Notes: generated by a model from the letters alone, not told the origin. A DNA stretch of 38,230 nucleotides from UBA4416 sp964541155 (GCA_964541155.1 CAZIPC010000010.1:1-38230); one strand, 5' to 3'; shown: positions 7,667-16,596, numbered from the stretch's first letter. Made by a program: numbers and translations.

Positions 7667-10600
7667 TTAATTTCCTTTTTTAGATGTGAATTTTTCCTTT
7701 AAACGATCTACTAAATAATAAACCATTGGCACTAAGTAAACTGTTAATACTAATGACGAAAAAAGCCCACCAATAATTACCCAAGCTAAACCATTCTTCC
7801 ATTCACTTGCTGTTCCTTTACCAAGGGCTATTGGAAGCATTCCGATAATCATGGCTATGGTTGTCATTAAAATGGGACGCATACGACCTTTTCCGGCAAT
7901 TATTAAAGCTTCCTTATAATGTTTACCCTGCGCTTTTAATTGGTTGGTGAAGTCTACAATTAATATGGCATTTTTTACCACTAAACCCATGAGCATAATT
8001 AGCCCAAGCAATGCAAATAAACTAAGGTTGTTTAACGATAAATTCAATGCTAAAAATGCACCAATGGCTGCAACGGGAATAGAAAATAATACCACAAACG
8101 GATAAACGTAACTATCATACAAAGCCACCATTATTAAGTAAATCAATAGGAATGAGATTAATAGAACAGAACCCAATGCGCCAAAACTATCATTTTGTCT
8201 TTTGATATCGCTACCCCACGTCATTTGAATTCCATCGGGTAATGGGTTATTTTTAAGGTAGGCGACTACATCGTCTGCAACTGTTCCTGAAGGTCTACCT
8301 AGTGCATCGGAAGTAAGCGTAACAGCAGGCTGACGATCTTTTCTTTCCAATAAGGAAGGGGAATTGCCTCGCTCTACTGATGAAAACTGCGACACTTCTA
8401 CTGGCAAACCCATTGGATTTACAATTGAAAGACGTTGTACATCTTCATAGTTTTGTCTGTTGTAACTGTCCAACCAAATTCTTATAGGATATTCAGTGCC
8501 GTTCTCGGTTAATGTGGCATCATCGTTACCACTAAAGGATGTTCTTAAATTCATGCCAACATAGGCGGTTGTTAATCCTAATCTTTGCATTTTATCTTTA
8601 TCAGGAATTATTTTGTATTCCGGGCTTCCTTGTTCTACTGATAAGCGTACATTATCTGAACCTGGTATTTTTTCAATCACTGATTTTAAATCGTTTCCTG
8701 CTTTCATTACTAAGTCTAAATTACTACCACTTAAAGTAATTTCAATTGGAGCTGAACGTGGTATCAAACCCAATGCAGCCATTGAGTAATTTATTCCCGG
8801 GAATTTCACTTTTAAATCCTCCCTAAGTTTTTTCATAAACTCTTCAGTAGGTTGGTTGTTTCGTTCTTTAGCTGATTTCAACTGAATCGTAAACTCCGCT
8901 TTATTAGCCGAACCTACTCCTAAACTACCAATGCCTGTACTTGGTCCACCAATATTACTAAAGACTGTAGAAACACCTGTTTGCTTAATAATATAGGTTT
9001 CTATTTTCTGAGCGATTAAATTATTTTGTTGAATAGATGTTGTTTTGTCAAACTCTAAAGCCAAACGAAACTTACCTTGATCTCCTGTAGAAATAAGCTC
9101 TTTACCAATGATACCTTGTTTCATTATTCCCAATGTAACAGCGAAAAGTAAAACAACTATTCCCGTAAAAATTAACTTATGGCTAAGTATCCATTCTAAT
9201 TGTTTGCCGTACCAATTTGTGAATTTTTCTAATAGATGTTCAAATCCAAGTAAGAAACGATTGAAGAAGTTAGTTGGTTGCAAATCTTCTTTCTTACCTA
9301 TTCTTGATGCCAACCAAGGTGTAAGGGTAAATCCAACTAATAAGCTTGTTAATGTTGAAGTTACAACAACTACTGAAAACTGTTTGAGCATATCTGCTAC
9401 AAATACTTGTAAAAATAATATCGGTAAAAACACAACTACGTCAACTAACGTGATCGACAATGCAGAAAATCCAATTTCCATGCGTCCATCCATTGAGGCA
9501 GTGCGTTTTTCTTTACCCATATCCAAATGCCTTTGAATGTTTTCCAATACCACGGTAGCATCATCAACCAAGATTCCAATAATTAAAGACATGGCGAGCA
9601 AAGTCATTAAATTTAAAGTGTATCCTAAAAACCACATCACCGCAAATGCTGTAACCAAAGAGGTGGGAATAGCGATGATTACTATTAAAGAGTTTCTGAA
9701 ACTTCTTAAAAATAATAGCATTACTAAAGAAACTAAAACAACTGCTAAACCCAAGTCAAATACAACCGAATTAACTGCTGCAATTGTATTATCAGTACTA
9801 TCATCTGCAATGATGAATTTCACGTCAGAATTTTTGTTTTGCGCTTCAATGCTTTTAAATTTTGCACGAACCATTTTTGAAACATCAACAGCATTGGCAT
9901 CTCCTTGTTTTTTAAGTAAAATTCCAACACCATCCTTTCCATTGTATCTACTGATAGATGTCGTTTCTTTTATTCCATCAACCACTTGAGCAACATCTTT
10001 TACATATACAGGGCTACCGGGCATTGGCATAGCGATCTGAACATTTTTTATATCATCAATCGTGGCAAACTTTCCGGTTAGACGAACGGAGTTATTCTCC
10101 TGATCCGTTTGTACTTTCCCGGCAGGTAAGTCTAAACCTGAACGATTAATTGCCTCAACAACCTGATACAATGAAATCTTATATAGTTTTAATTTATCTC
10201 GGTTTGCTTTAACCTGTATCTCTCTTTCTTCTCCACCTAAAATTGTCAACTCTGCAACCCCTTTTATTTGTTGAATTTGTGGAAGATACTCGTCTTTCAT
10301 TTTTTGATAAAACTCTGTTGCAGGCAAGTTACTTGTTGCACTAATTGACATGATTGGTAAATCATTGGGAGAAACCTTACTCATTACGGGACTTAAAATA
10401 TCCTGCGGTAAATCTTTGCGGATATTGTCAATGTAGCGTTGTGCATCCTGCATGGTTTTATCCAAATTAGTTCCATATTTGAGGTTGGCTATAATGATAG
10501 ATGCGTTTGGCAAAGATTTAGTTACCAAATAATCCACTCCTTCTAAGTTAGATAAAGCATCCTCTATTTTTCGTGATACCGATGTTTCTACTTCGTTGGG

Positions 10601-10765
10601 CTCTGCTCCGGGATACACGGTTTTAATAACCACAACAGGTTGATTAAAATCAGGCATCAATTCATAACTCAAATTTTTATATCCTATAACTCCTAATAAG
10701 GTAAGTACGCTGAAAAGAACAATTATCAGCGATGGACGTTTGATTGATATTTCTGTAATATTCAT
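7667..10765 (-). CDS. RND-family inner-membrane efflux pump (HAE/AcrB-like)
   Basis: The length of 1032 residues and the twelve-helix layout are standard for RND pumps: TM1 (PSLIIVLFSVLTLLGVIGY), a periplasmic porter domain, TM2-6, a second porter domain, TM8-12. The proton-relay residues of AcrB are conserved: the adjacent aspartates in GILVDDATVVLENI (TM4) and the lysine in GLVVKNAILIVDF (TM10). These favour drug or lipid export over the CzcA-type metal group, despite the cation transporter gene nearby. It is followed 2 nt later by the DUF2141 gene and preceded by the adaptor and outer-membrane factor, so the operon encodes a full tripartite pump. Substrates cannot be deduced. Confidence 0.95.
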   Translation of the reverse strand: MNITEISIKRPSLIIVLFSVLTLLGVIGYKNLSYELMPDFNQPVVVIKTVYPGAEPNEVETSVSRKIEDALSNLEGVDYLVTKSLPNASIIIANLKYGTNLDKTMQDAQRYIDNIRKDLPQDILSPVMSKVSPNDLPIMSISATSNLPATEFYQKMKDEYLPQIQQIKGVAELTILGGEEREIQVKANRDKLKLYKISLYQVVEAINRSGLDLPAGKVQTDQENNSVRLTGKFATIDDIKNVQIAMPMPGSPVYVKDVAQVVDGIKETTSISRYNGKDGVGILLKKQGDANAVDVSKMVRAKFKSIEAQNKNSDVKFIIADDSTDNTIAAVNSVVFDLGLAVVLVSLVMLLFLRSFRNSLIVIIAIPTSLVTAFAVMWFLGYTLNLMTLLAMSLIIGILVDDATVVLENIQRHLDMGKEKRTASMDGRMEIGFSALSITLVDVVVFLPILFLQVFVADMLKQFSVVVVTSTLTSLLVGFTLTPWLASRIGKKEDLQPTNFFNRFLLGFEHLLEKFTNWYGKQLEWILSHKLIFTGIVVLLFAVTLGIMKQGIIGKELISTGDQGKFRLALEFDKTTSIQQNNLIAQKIETYIIKQTGVSTVFSNIGGPSTGIGSLGVGSANKAEFTIQLKSAKERNNQPTEEFMKKLREDLKVKFPGINYSMAALGLIPRSAPIEITLSGSNLDLVMKAGNDLKSVIEKIPGSDNVRLSVEQGSPEYKIIPDKDKMQRLGLTTAYVGMNLRTSFSGNDDATLTENGTEYPIRIWLDSYNRQNYEDVQRLSIVNPMGLPVEVSQFSSVERGNSPSLLERKDRQPAVTLTSDALGRPSGTVADDVVAYLKNNPLPDGIQMTWGSDIKRQNDSFGALGSVLLISFLLIYLIMVALYDSYVYPFVVLFSIPVAAIGAFLALNLSLNNLSLFALLGLIMLMGLVVKNAILIVDFTNQLKAQGKHYKEALIIAGKGRMRPILMTTIAMIIGMLPIALGKGTASEWKNGLAWVIIGGLFSSLVLTVYLVPMVYYLVDRLKEKFTSKKGN

Positions 10766-10777
10766 AATTCTAATATT

Positions 10778-11827
10778 TTATTTAACAGTTACATTCGCAT
10801 CGTCAAATAGATTAATAAATCCATTTGTTACGATCACATCACCTTCTTCTAATCCTTTTGACACGACAGTTTTGTTTTTTATTTTTTGGGCAATAGTTAT
10901 GTTATGCAAAACAGCCTTTCCATTCTTTACTTTATATACTTGTGGTTGACTTGAAGAGCCTATAATGGCAGAAGACGGTATAATAATTCCGGATTTTTGA
11001 TTGTCACTTTTTAAATTTACTTTACCAAACATTCCTGATTTGATTTTTAAATCGGAGGTGTTACTTACAATGAACTGAACAGGAAAACTACTCCCCATAT
11101 TGGCTTTACTACCTATCATTGTTGCTTTACCCGACAATAGCACATCCGAATAAGCATCTGCATTAATCGAGAAGGTTTGATTTAATTGAAATGAACTCAA
11201 ATCATTTTCAGACACATTAACGGTAAATTTTAAAACTGAAATATCTGTAATTTGAAGCAATGGCACACCTGGTGCAGCAAATGCGCCCTCTTCAGTAAGT
11301 TTAGCAGTAACCACTCCATTAAACGGTGCTTTGATGGTTGTTTTATTAATTTGTTCAAGTAAAGTTGCTCTTTGAACTTTTGCAGATTTTAAACCTAACT
11401 CTGCTTTTTCTAATTGAACCCCTTGTACAGCATCTGCATTCGCTAAAACAGTAAATCGTTTTACATCAGCTTCTAATCCTTCAACTTGAACCTCCGCTGA
11501 TTGTAATTGCAATTTCAATAGTGAATTATCTAACTGAATTAATGATTGCCCCTTTGTTACAAAAGTTCCAACATCAACTAAAACATCATTTATCTTGCCT
11601 TGTATTTCAGCGCTAAGCTTAGTTTCTTTATTAGGTTCAAATGTTCCTGAATAAGCAAATTCAGCTCCTATTAATTCCGATTTGATTGTATCTACCTGAA
11701 CATGGATAGCTTGCTCTTTATCATATTGATAAACTTTATCTTTTACGATTTCTTTATTACTTTTTAATTTTATGACTACAATTGCAATTAATGCCAATGG
11801 GATGATGATGTATAAAACCTTTTTCAT
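10778..11827 (-). CDS. RND membrane-fusion (adaptor) protein
   Basis: The 349-residue protein has an N-terminal membrane anchor (KKVLYIIIPLALIAIVVIKL, residues 2-21). It then follows the HlyD/AcrA order: first beta-barrel strand and lipoyl half (LSAEIQGKINDVLVDVGTFVTKGQSLIQLD, ~75-104), helical hairpin (~105-160), second lipoyl half (TIKAPFNGVVTAKLTEEGAFAAPGVPLLQI), barrel and membrane-proximal domains. It bridges the pump encoded 12 bp downstream and the TolC-like protein upstream. There is no lipobox, so it is anchored by the uncleaved helix. Confidence 0.93.
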   Translation of the reverse strand: MKKVLYIIIPLALIAIVVIKLKSNKEIVKDKVYQYDKEQAIHVQVDTIKSELIGAEFAYSGTFEPNKETKLSAEIQGKINDVLVDVGTFVTKGQSLIQLDNSLLKLQLQSAEVQVEGLEADVKRFTVLANADAVQGVQLEKAELGLKSAKVQRATLLEQINKTTIKAPFNGVVTAKLTEEGAFAAPGVPLLQITDISVLKFTVNVSENDLSSFQLNQTFSINADAYSDVLLSGKATMIGSKANMGSSFPVQFIVSNTSDLKIKSGMFGKVNLKSDNQKSGIIIPSSAIIGSSSQPQVYKVKNGKAVLHNITIAQKIKNKTVVSKGLEEGDVIVTNGFINLFDDANVTVK

Positions 11828-11851
11828 TATCTGTTATTTTTAATTATTAAT

Positions 11852-13186
11852 TTATTTCGTTTTTAAAATATTTCCGGATACTTTTTTTAGTTCCAAGTCA
11901 GCCTTCATCACATCTACCAATGCCGACAAATAATTTTGTTGTGCTTCCTTTTGGGTATTATCTGAAAGTAAAACATCTGTTAATGATGCAACACCCTCCT
12001 TTTGCTGAATAAGTGTTTTAGAATAAATTGTTTCTGCTAATGTCAATTGTGATTTTGCATTTAATAGATTAGAATTTGCAACTTCATATTGCATTTGTGC
12101 ATTTTCTATCTGAACGTTTTGTTTATCATTTAATAATTCTAATCGAGTTGTATTTTGCTTTATCTCTTCTCTCTTTTGAAAAACCTTGTGTTCTAAAGTA
12201 GTACCGGAGAATATCATCCAAGACATTTTTACCCCGGCAAATCCAATCGGGTACGTTTTAAAGAAATCATTTGTACCACTGTAGTTTCCAAATCCGGTAG
12301 TTCCATAAGTACCATAAAGTGAAAAAGAAGGTAAATGTGAAAGTTTTAATGTTTTTAATTCAGATTTCAAGAGCAGTTCTTTCGTATTAAACAATAATAT
12401 ATCAGAGGTTGGTATGCTTGTATACTGTACTACTTCTGACGATGTGCTAAATGTTTCTTCAATTGTAATTGGTCGGGTTGGTGTTATGCCTAACTGAAGC
12501 TTTAATAGATTTATGATTTGTTTGTACTGTGCATTAGCCTTACTTAATTGTGTGTTTAACTGACTTTGCTGAAGTTTAATTTTATCTACATCTGTACCCT
12601 TTACCATTTGTTGTGAGTAAAGCAATTGAATATTGCTAAGTAGTTTTTCGCTATTACTTAATCCGTTTTTGATAAACACAATCTGATTTGATACTAACTG
12701 TGCATTGTAATACAAATTAGAAACATCAAATACCACTTGCTCCTCGGTTTGTTGAAACTGTATTTGATTTAATTCTTTTGCTCTTTTTGAAATCGTAATT
12801 GCTCCAATAGCTTGCGGGCTGTATAAAGGCACATCAAGAGTTAGGTTTGCATTTAAATTATGAGGAACACCAAATTGAGCCTCTTTATAAACGCCTGCTG
12901 GTCCACCAAAAACAGAGGCAGGGAGTAATTGATACGGAAGATCGGTGTAGTAACGATAGTCAACATTGCCATACAATTTTGGCACTAAACCACCTTTTGC
13001 TTCCTTGTTCCTCTCATTGGCAATCTCAATATCGCCTTGTGCTATTTTCAACGTTTTATTATGCACTAATGCTGTATCAATACATTGCTTTAGTGACCAA
13101 TTTTGAGCCTCAGAATTGGTTGTGAAAATTAAAATGGTGAGAACCATTAATAATTTCAATTTTAATAAGTGAGTGTTTACTAACAT
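11852..13186 (-). CDS. TolC-family outer-membrane efflux protein
   Basis: The 444-residue protein has a signal peptide (LLMVLTILIFTTNSEAQ, ending near residue 28) and the two-fold TolC repeat: WSLKQCIDTALVHNKTLKIAQGDIEIANER at the start of the first half and a matching long coiled-coil in the second. Near the end, SKTLIQQKEGVASLTDVLLSDNTQKEAQQNYLSALVD is the typical C-terminal helix of outer-membrane factors. A second Met at codon 14 could also be the start. It lies between the cupin gene and the adaptor and supplies the exit duct of the pump. Confidence 0.93.
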   Translation of the reverse strand: MLVNTHLLKLKLLMVLTILIFTTNSEAQNWSLKQCIDTALVHNKTLKIAQGDIEIANERNKEAKGGLVPKLYGNVDYRYYTDLPYQLLPASVFGGPAGVYKEAQFGVPHNLNANLTLDVPLYSPQAIGAITISKRAKELNQIQFQQTEEQVVFDVSNLYYNAQLVSNQIVFIKNGLSNSEKLLSNIQLLYSQQMVKGTDVDKIKLQQSQLNTQLSKANAQYKQIINLLKLQLGITPTRPITIEETFSTSSEVVQYTSIPTSDILLFNTKELLLKSELKTLKLSHLPSFSLYGTYGTTGFGNYSGTNDFFKTYPIGFAGVKMSWMIFSGTTLEHKVFQKREEIKQNTTRLELLNDKQNVQIENAQMQYEVANSNLLNAKSQLTLAETIYSKTLIQQKEGVASLTDVLLSDNTQKEAQQNYLSALVDVMKADLELKKVSGNILKTK

Positions 13187-13201
13187 GATTAGGCAAATTT
13201 T

Positions 13202-13507
13202 TTATTTGATTAATAGTAATTGAGTGTCTTCTATTCCTTCTACCCAATGTTTTACGTTTGGCTCAATGTTAACCATATCGCCACTTGAAAGATTTTCAGT
13301 TACACCATTTTCATTTTTAAAAACCGCATTGCCATTAATACAAATGAGTAGTGCAGGAACAGTTGTTATATGTTCTTTTAAAACGCCAGTTGCCATAATT
13401 TTTAAAGCGGTAACATTTCCTTCTGTTGTAGAAAATACTTTCTTTGCACTTACAGGCTTTTCTTCGGTGTGGAATGATTTTATGTTCATGATTTCTATTT
13501 TATTCAA
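13202..13507 (-). CDS. Small cupin-domain protein
   Basis: The protein has 101 residues and a single cupin barrel. The motifs are weak: VPALLICINGNAVFKNENGVTENLSSGDMVNIEPNVKHWVEG contains the SGD...I.P...H pattern of cupin motif 2, but the usual HxH of motif 1 is absent apart from H27 (KEHITTVP). A metal site is therefore uncertain, and a binding or sensing role is as likely as catalysis. The start overlaps the preceding lipoprotein gene by 8 nt; Met7 is an alternative start. It is part of the TetR-controlled efflux operon. Confidence 0.75.
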   Translation of the reverse strand: MNKIEIMNIKSFHTEEKPVSAKKVFSTTEGNVTALKIMATGVLKEHITTVPALLICINGNAVFKNENGVTENLSSGDMVNIEPNVKHWVEGIEDTQLLLIK

Positions 13508-13985
13508 AGTATATGTTAAATGATTTATAAGAAGCTTTTATTTCCTCAAAGGTTCGTAATGCCTCATCGTTATTTTTTGATTTATTCAATTTATCTACCA
13601 TATCAATATAAGGTAACAACCATTTATGTAATTCATCATGGGCTTTTCCCTCCATTGTACAATTTGAAGTTAACAAATCAATGTTTTTCTGCAAACCTGC
13701 ACCAAGTTGTGTGAAGTCTTTTAATTCTGTGTGTTTAGTTTCCGAAAAGCCGTTTATATCAGATTCCATGTTTCTAATATGTGCCATCATTTCCGGTACA
13801 ACCTTCCATTTAGCTCCGTTGTTTAATTCAATAGAGTCATTCTCATCGTGTTGATGTGTAATTTCATCCGTTGCTTCTAATTGTTGAGTTTGCAACGTTT
13901 CGCTATTCTGCTCTTTTACTGAATTATTACAACCATAAATGATACTCATGAGAATCATCGTTGCTATTGCTAAATGCTTTTTCAT
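13500..13985 (-). CDS. Lipoprotein with helical-bundle domain, unknown function
   Basis: The start is placed at the internal Met (13983-13985) because it gives a clean lipoprotein signal (MKKHLAIATMILMSIIYGC) and an ATGA overlap with the upstream gene; an upstream in-frame Met would add ten polar residues. The 161-residue product has a Glu/His-rich linker (ITHQHDENDS) and then an all-helical ~110-residue domain (VVPEMMAHIRNMESDINGF... AHDELHKWLLPYIDMVDKL). It contains two Met-His or His-Asp pairs but no recognised motif. It is likely anchored in the outer or inner membrane facing the periplasm. The family is not recognised. Confidence 0.75.
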   Translation of the reverse strand: MKKHLAIATMILMSIIYGCNNSVKEQNSETLQTQQLEATDEITHQHDENDSIELNNGAKWKVVPEMMAHIRNMESDINGFSETKHTELKDFTQLGAGLQKNIDLLTSNCTMEGKAHDELHKWLLPYIDMVDKLNKSKNNDEALRTFEEIKASYKSFNIYFE

Positions 13986-14374
13986 TGTGCTGTTTTTTTT
14001 GTTATAAAATACCATGATATACCTGCAAATGCACCCGTAATAGCAATACGTGATAGCATAGCTTTAATTGTTTTTTGTTCATAAATTCCACCTGTATTTG
14101 CGTGAATTAACAAACCAACAAAACTCACAATAAGGATTGTTGTTGTAATTAAAAGCAATTTTGTTGCCCACACTTTTTCTGTAAATAAACCATATGCAGC
14201 AAACAGATACAGAAACCCGGCTATGAAATTAGAGATTACTACAAATAATACATAATTGCCTTCTTTCTCTCTTATCCCAAATAAATCAAATATTACTGAA
14301 GTACTCATGAAGAGGGTTACTAATGCAAATAGTGTAATGATAACTGCTGCTATTTTTAAAATAATTGGTTTCAT
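13982..14374 (-). CDS. Four-helix membrane protein, unknown function
   Basis: This 130-residue protein has four hydrophobic segments: IILKIAAVIITLFALVTLFM, VLFVVISNFIAGFLYLFAAY, ATKLLLITTTILIVSFVGLL, and ISRIAITGAFAGISWYF-like sequence near the end. The stop codon overlaps the next start by 4 nt, which implies translational coupling with the lipoprotein. It follows the TetR gene by 10 nt. I do not recognise the family. Confidence 0.75.
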   Translation of the reverse strand: MKPIILKIAAVIITLFALVTLFMSTSVIFDLFGIREKEGNYVLFVVISNFIAGFLYLFAAYGLFTEKVWATKLLLITTTILIVSFVGLLIHANTGGIYEQKTIKAMLSRIAITGAFAGISWYFITKKTAQ

Positions 14375-14384
14375 GAGTTTTTGG

Positions 14385-14990
14385 TTAATTATTAGTTTCT
14401 AACATTTTTAATATTCCATTCAATACCTTATTTCCATCTTTTATCAAATCAGATTTATGCCCCGATAGCTTCCATTTAAGAACAGTAATTCTCATGCCGC
14501 CCATCACAATTGTTGTTGTTGTTGAAATCCCTACAATTTTGCTAAATGTGCCATTTGCCTGACCTTTTCTTATGATTCCTTCTATGTGATTTTGCATCAA
14601 TTCCATCATGGATGAAACCGTAGATGACAATTCTTTATTGAACTGAAAAATGCTTTCAGAAAAAATCACACTAACAACTGAAGGCTTTTGTACAAATGTT
14701 TTTAATTGCGAATCAAAAAGATCTTTTAAAAGTTCAGATGGACTGCGATCTTTATTAGAAAGTATTACATCAAGCCTCCCTTTCATTTCCTCAATAAAGT
14801 ATGTTAACAAGCCAAGTAATATTTCGTTTTTGCTTTTAAAGTGGCGATATAATGCTGCTTCTGATAAATTTAAATCAGCAGCAAGTGTTTTAATAGTTAA
14901 ATCCTGAATGCCATGCTCATCAATTCTCTTAGTAGCAGCCTCAATGATTTCTATTTGTCGTTCTGAGAATTTATTATTTTTCATTTTCAA
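14385..14990 (-). CDS. TetR/AcrR-family transcriptional repressor
   Basis: The 201-residue protein has the N-terminal TetR helix-turn-helix at ~10-58: RQIEIIEAATKRIDEHGIQDLTIKTLAADLNLSEAALYRHFKSKNEILLGLL. The C-terminal helical ligand domain is variable, as usual. It is the second gene of the leftward operon, overlapping the first by 17 nt, and the operon promoter carries a palindromic operator (15396-15417). The simplest model is that it represses its own operon, including the RND pump, until a ligand is bound. Confidence 0.92.
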   Translation of the reverse strand: MKMKNNKFSERQIEIIEAATKRIDEHGIQDLTIKTLAADLNLSEAALYRHFKSKNEILLGLLTYFIEEMKGRLDVILSNKDRSPSELLKDLFDSQLKTFVQKPSVVSVIFSESIFQFNKELSSTVSSMMELMQNHIEGIIRKGQANGTFSKIVGISTTTTIVMGGMRITVLKWKLSGHKSDLIKDGNKVLNGILKMLETNN

Positions 14991-15387
14991 GTTTCATTTT
15001 ATAAAAAGATATTCCTAACCAAATTACAGACACCGTCATGCTAATTGCGCCAATAAGCACAAAAACCGGAGGTGCACCCAAATACACTTCTAACAAAATC
15101 CCTATTGGCATTAGTAGACCAATTAAACCAAACCAAGAAATTGCAGTTGTATTTTTAAGTTGATTTTTAAAATGTAATAGTAAGTAACCTATCAAAATAT
15201 TTAAGAAGGCGAAAAGATTACCATGCACATGGGCTAACCTTGTTTCAAAATGCTTGCCAATGGAGTAAGAGTTAATCCATTCCTCTTTACCGGGAGCAAA
15301 GTCTCTTAAATAGATTAGTAAAAAGCCATATGCCATAAACAATCCCATTACAAGAAAACCGATAGCTATGTTGTTTTTTCCTTTCAT
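14974..15387 (-). CDS. Four-helix membrane protein, first gene of efflux operon
   Basis: The 137-residue protein has four hydrophobic helices. The second segment has histidines at its mouth (ETRLAHVHGNLFAFLNILIGYLL), a pattern seen in membrane proteins that bind heme or metal, though four helices are too few for an oxidase. The third and fourth are SWFGLIGLLMPIGILLEVYLG and VFVLIGAISMTVSVIWLGISFY. It overlaps the TetR gene, so it is co-regulated. Its start lies 9 nt downstream of the operator, giving a very short leader. Function unknown. Confidence 0.75.
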   Translation of the reverse strand: MKGKNNIAIGFLVMGLFMAYGFLLIYLRDFAPGKEEWINSYSIGKHFETRLAHVHGNLFAFLNILIGYLLLHFKNQLKNTTAISWFGLIGLLMPIGILLEVYLGAPPVFVLIGAISMTVSVIWLGISFYKMKLENEK

Positions 15388-15395
15388 AATTTCAA

Positions 15396-15423
15396 TGTAA
15401 GTTAGTATTCACTTACAAAGGTA
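15396..15423 (-). promoter_or_regulatory. TetR operator overlapping the efflux operon promoter
   Basis: TGTAAGT (15396-15402) and ACTTACA (15411-15417) form a perfect 7-bp inverted repeat with 8 bp between. On the minus strand TACCTTTG (15423-15416) is a perfect TAnnTTTG box that shares its last bases with the repeat. A repressor bound here would cover the transcription start of the operon that begins at 15387. Confidence 0.75.
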
Positions 15424-15551
15424 TAATTATTTTTATCGCTCTAGTAAGAATTTAACAAATTTTATTTCCTGATTCTTATCATAATAAAGCCCCATGCTAC
15501 TGCATTAGGCTTTGGTTAAACTAATGAATTCACGTAATAGGAAATTTCTGT

Positions 15552-15752
15552 TTAGTCCTCAGCTTTGGAAGTAGGAAGTGTCTTTAATCTTTCTTTTTGC
15601 TGAATTGATTTTTGATAATACTCATAAAACAGAATTGATAAAGCTTCAAGACTAGCGATTGTCTCTTCTGCCATTTCATCGGTATAATTTTCAAATCCGG
15701 GATATGATTTTAATTCAGCAATACTTAAACGTTTTTTAGGTTTTGAGTTCAT
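15552..15752 (-). CDS. Small element-associated protein, paralogue of the one next to the recombinase
   Basis: This 66-residue protein is mostly helical. It contains RLSIAELKSYPGFENYTDE and then a helix ending LEALSILFYEYYQK. Over 42 aligned residues, about 28 are identical to the 79-residue protein at 36282, which is coded just before the serine recombinase. Here there is no recombinase, no Shine-Dalgarno sequence, and the gene stands alone between the efflux operon and a tRNA-like repeat. It may be a leftover from an older element. Its molecular role is unknown. Confidence 0.7.
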   Translation of the reverse strand: MNSKPKKRLSIAELKSYPGFENYTDEMAEETIASLEALSILFYEYYQKSIQQKERLKTLPTSKAED

Positions 15753-15902
15753 GATTTTTAGTTTGGTTTTGGGTGAACCGGACTCTAACTTGCAATTACT
15801 TCATTATCAATGCAAATAGAAATTCGGATTATTTAACCACTAAAATATCGAAATGATTTTTTATTCGAAATCCCTTGATTCTGCTGGGGATTATAAACAA
15901 AA

Positions 15903-15930
15903 AAGCAGACTATTAAAAAATAGTCTGCTT
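15903..15930 (-). terminator. Hairpin terminator on the minus strand
   Basis: A 12-bp stem (15903-15914 with 15919-15930) has an AAAA loop and is followed on the minus strand by a T-run (T6). It directly follows the tRNA-like sequence that begins at 15932. In the 339-bp gap 15753-16091, the only other content I see is the 227-bp repeat and a weak tRNA-like stretch at 15772-15797 (GGGTGAACCGGACTCTAAC). Confidence 0.8.
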
Positions 15931-15932
15931 CA

Positions 15933-16159
15933 GTACCCTACAGGTTGCAAATATCGAACTTTTTAGATGATTTTCAAGCGATTAGAACACTAATGAATGC
16001 TCTCCCTCGGATACCCTAAGCGGCTAAATTTCGAACCAAAGGAAAAACCTCTGCAATTGCAGAGGCTCTTCCTAAACAAACTATGAAAAAATTAGTCCTT
16101 TCCTTCTTCTTCAGTTGAAGGCTCTGATTTTTTGACAAAGTTACCTTTATCATCAAATA
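15933..16159. repeat. Right copy of the 227-bp direct repeat
   Basis: This copy aligns without gaps to 6122-6348. It runs from GTACCCT through the tRNA-like block (TTTCAAGCGATTAGAACACT, CTCCCTCGGATACCC) and into the final codons of the intact PepSY-like gene at 16092. This copy is joined to a complete gene and the left one to a 21-codon remnant, so the 16-kb arrangement looks original and the 6-kb one derived. Confidence 0.8.
16048..16065 (-). terminator. Terminator of the PepSY-like gene
   Basis: CCTCTGC and GCAGAGG surround AATT in a perfect 18-bp palindrome. On the minus strand a TTTTT run follows, 27 nt after the stop codon of the gene at 16092. Confidence 0.75.
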
Positions 16160-16556
16160 TCACATCAAAATGTTCTTTGCCCTTTTCCATCTCAGCTTCA
16201 AACTGCACTTTACCGTTAGCGTCTGTAATTTTTGCTGCTTCAGATAATTTATATCCAGCAAATGTTTTTGTACAATAATCAACTGCCGATTTTGGTAATT
16301 CAGAGGTTTTTATTTCTTGTTCCAACTCCTTAAAGCTACCATTTCCATCAAATACAGCAGATGACTCAACTTTATTTAAATCGAACTCTGCTTCATAATC
16401 AGCTCCTTCTTTTTCCCATACTTTCACTTTTGACCCAGGATATTTCTTGGCAAAACTGTCTTTTACACTTTTAGGAACTTCTGCCTCTTTTAAATGTTGT
16501 GCATTTGCATAGATAAAACCGAAGCATAATGCGATTGTTGCGATTGTTGTTTTCAT
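16092..16556 (-). CDS. Exported PepSY-like protein
   Basis: The 154-residue protein has a signal peptide (MKTTIATIALCFGFIYANAQ) and two PepSY-like half-domains (the BLIP-type PF11396 family): VPKSVKDSFAKKYPGSKVKVWEKEGADYEAEFDLNKVESSAVFDGNGSFKELEQEI, and LPKSAVDYCTKTFAGYKLSEAAKITDANGKVQFEAEMEKG followed by FDDKGNFVKK. It lacks a lipobox, so it is soluble in the periplasm or secreted. The family is thought to bind ligands or act as an inhibitor, and no activity is established. Its promoter has the two-component-type direct repeat at 16614-16631. Two more paralogues and one fragment lie in this window. Confidence 0.9.
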   Translation of the reverse strand: MKTTIATIALCFGFIYANAQHLKEAEVPKSVKDSFAKKYPGSKVKVWEKEGADYEAEFDLNKVESSAVFDGNGSFKELEQEIKTSELPKSAVDYCTKTFAGYKLSEAAKITDANGKVQFEAEMEKGKEHFDVIFDDKGNFVKKSEPSTEEEGKD

Positions 16557-16596
16557 GTTATTTATTTTTATTTGTTGTTTTTTTTATTATTTAATT

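Noticed and set aside
9108..9989. Two plus-strand reading frames inside the RND pump gene
   Set aside because: They lie wholly antisense to a full-length conserved gene and have no recognisable domains.
7667..10765. CzcA-type heavy-metal RND pump, suggested by the nearby cation transporter
   Set aside because: The TM4 aspartate pair and TM10 lysine match AcrB-type proton-relay positions, which favours the HAE group.
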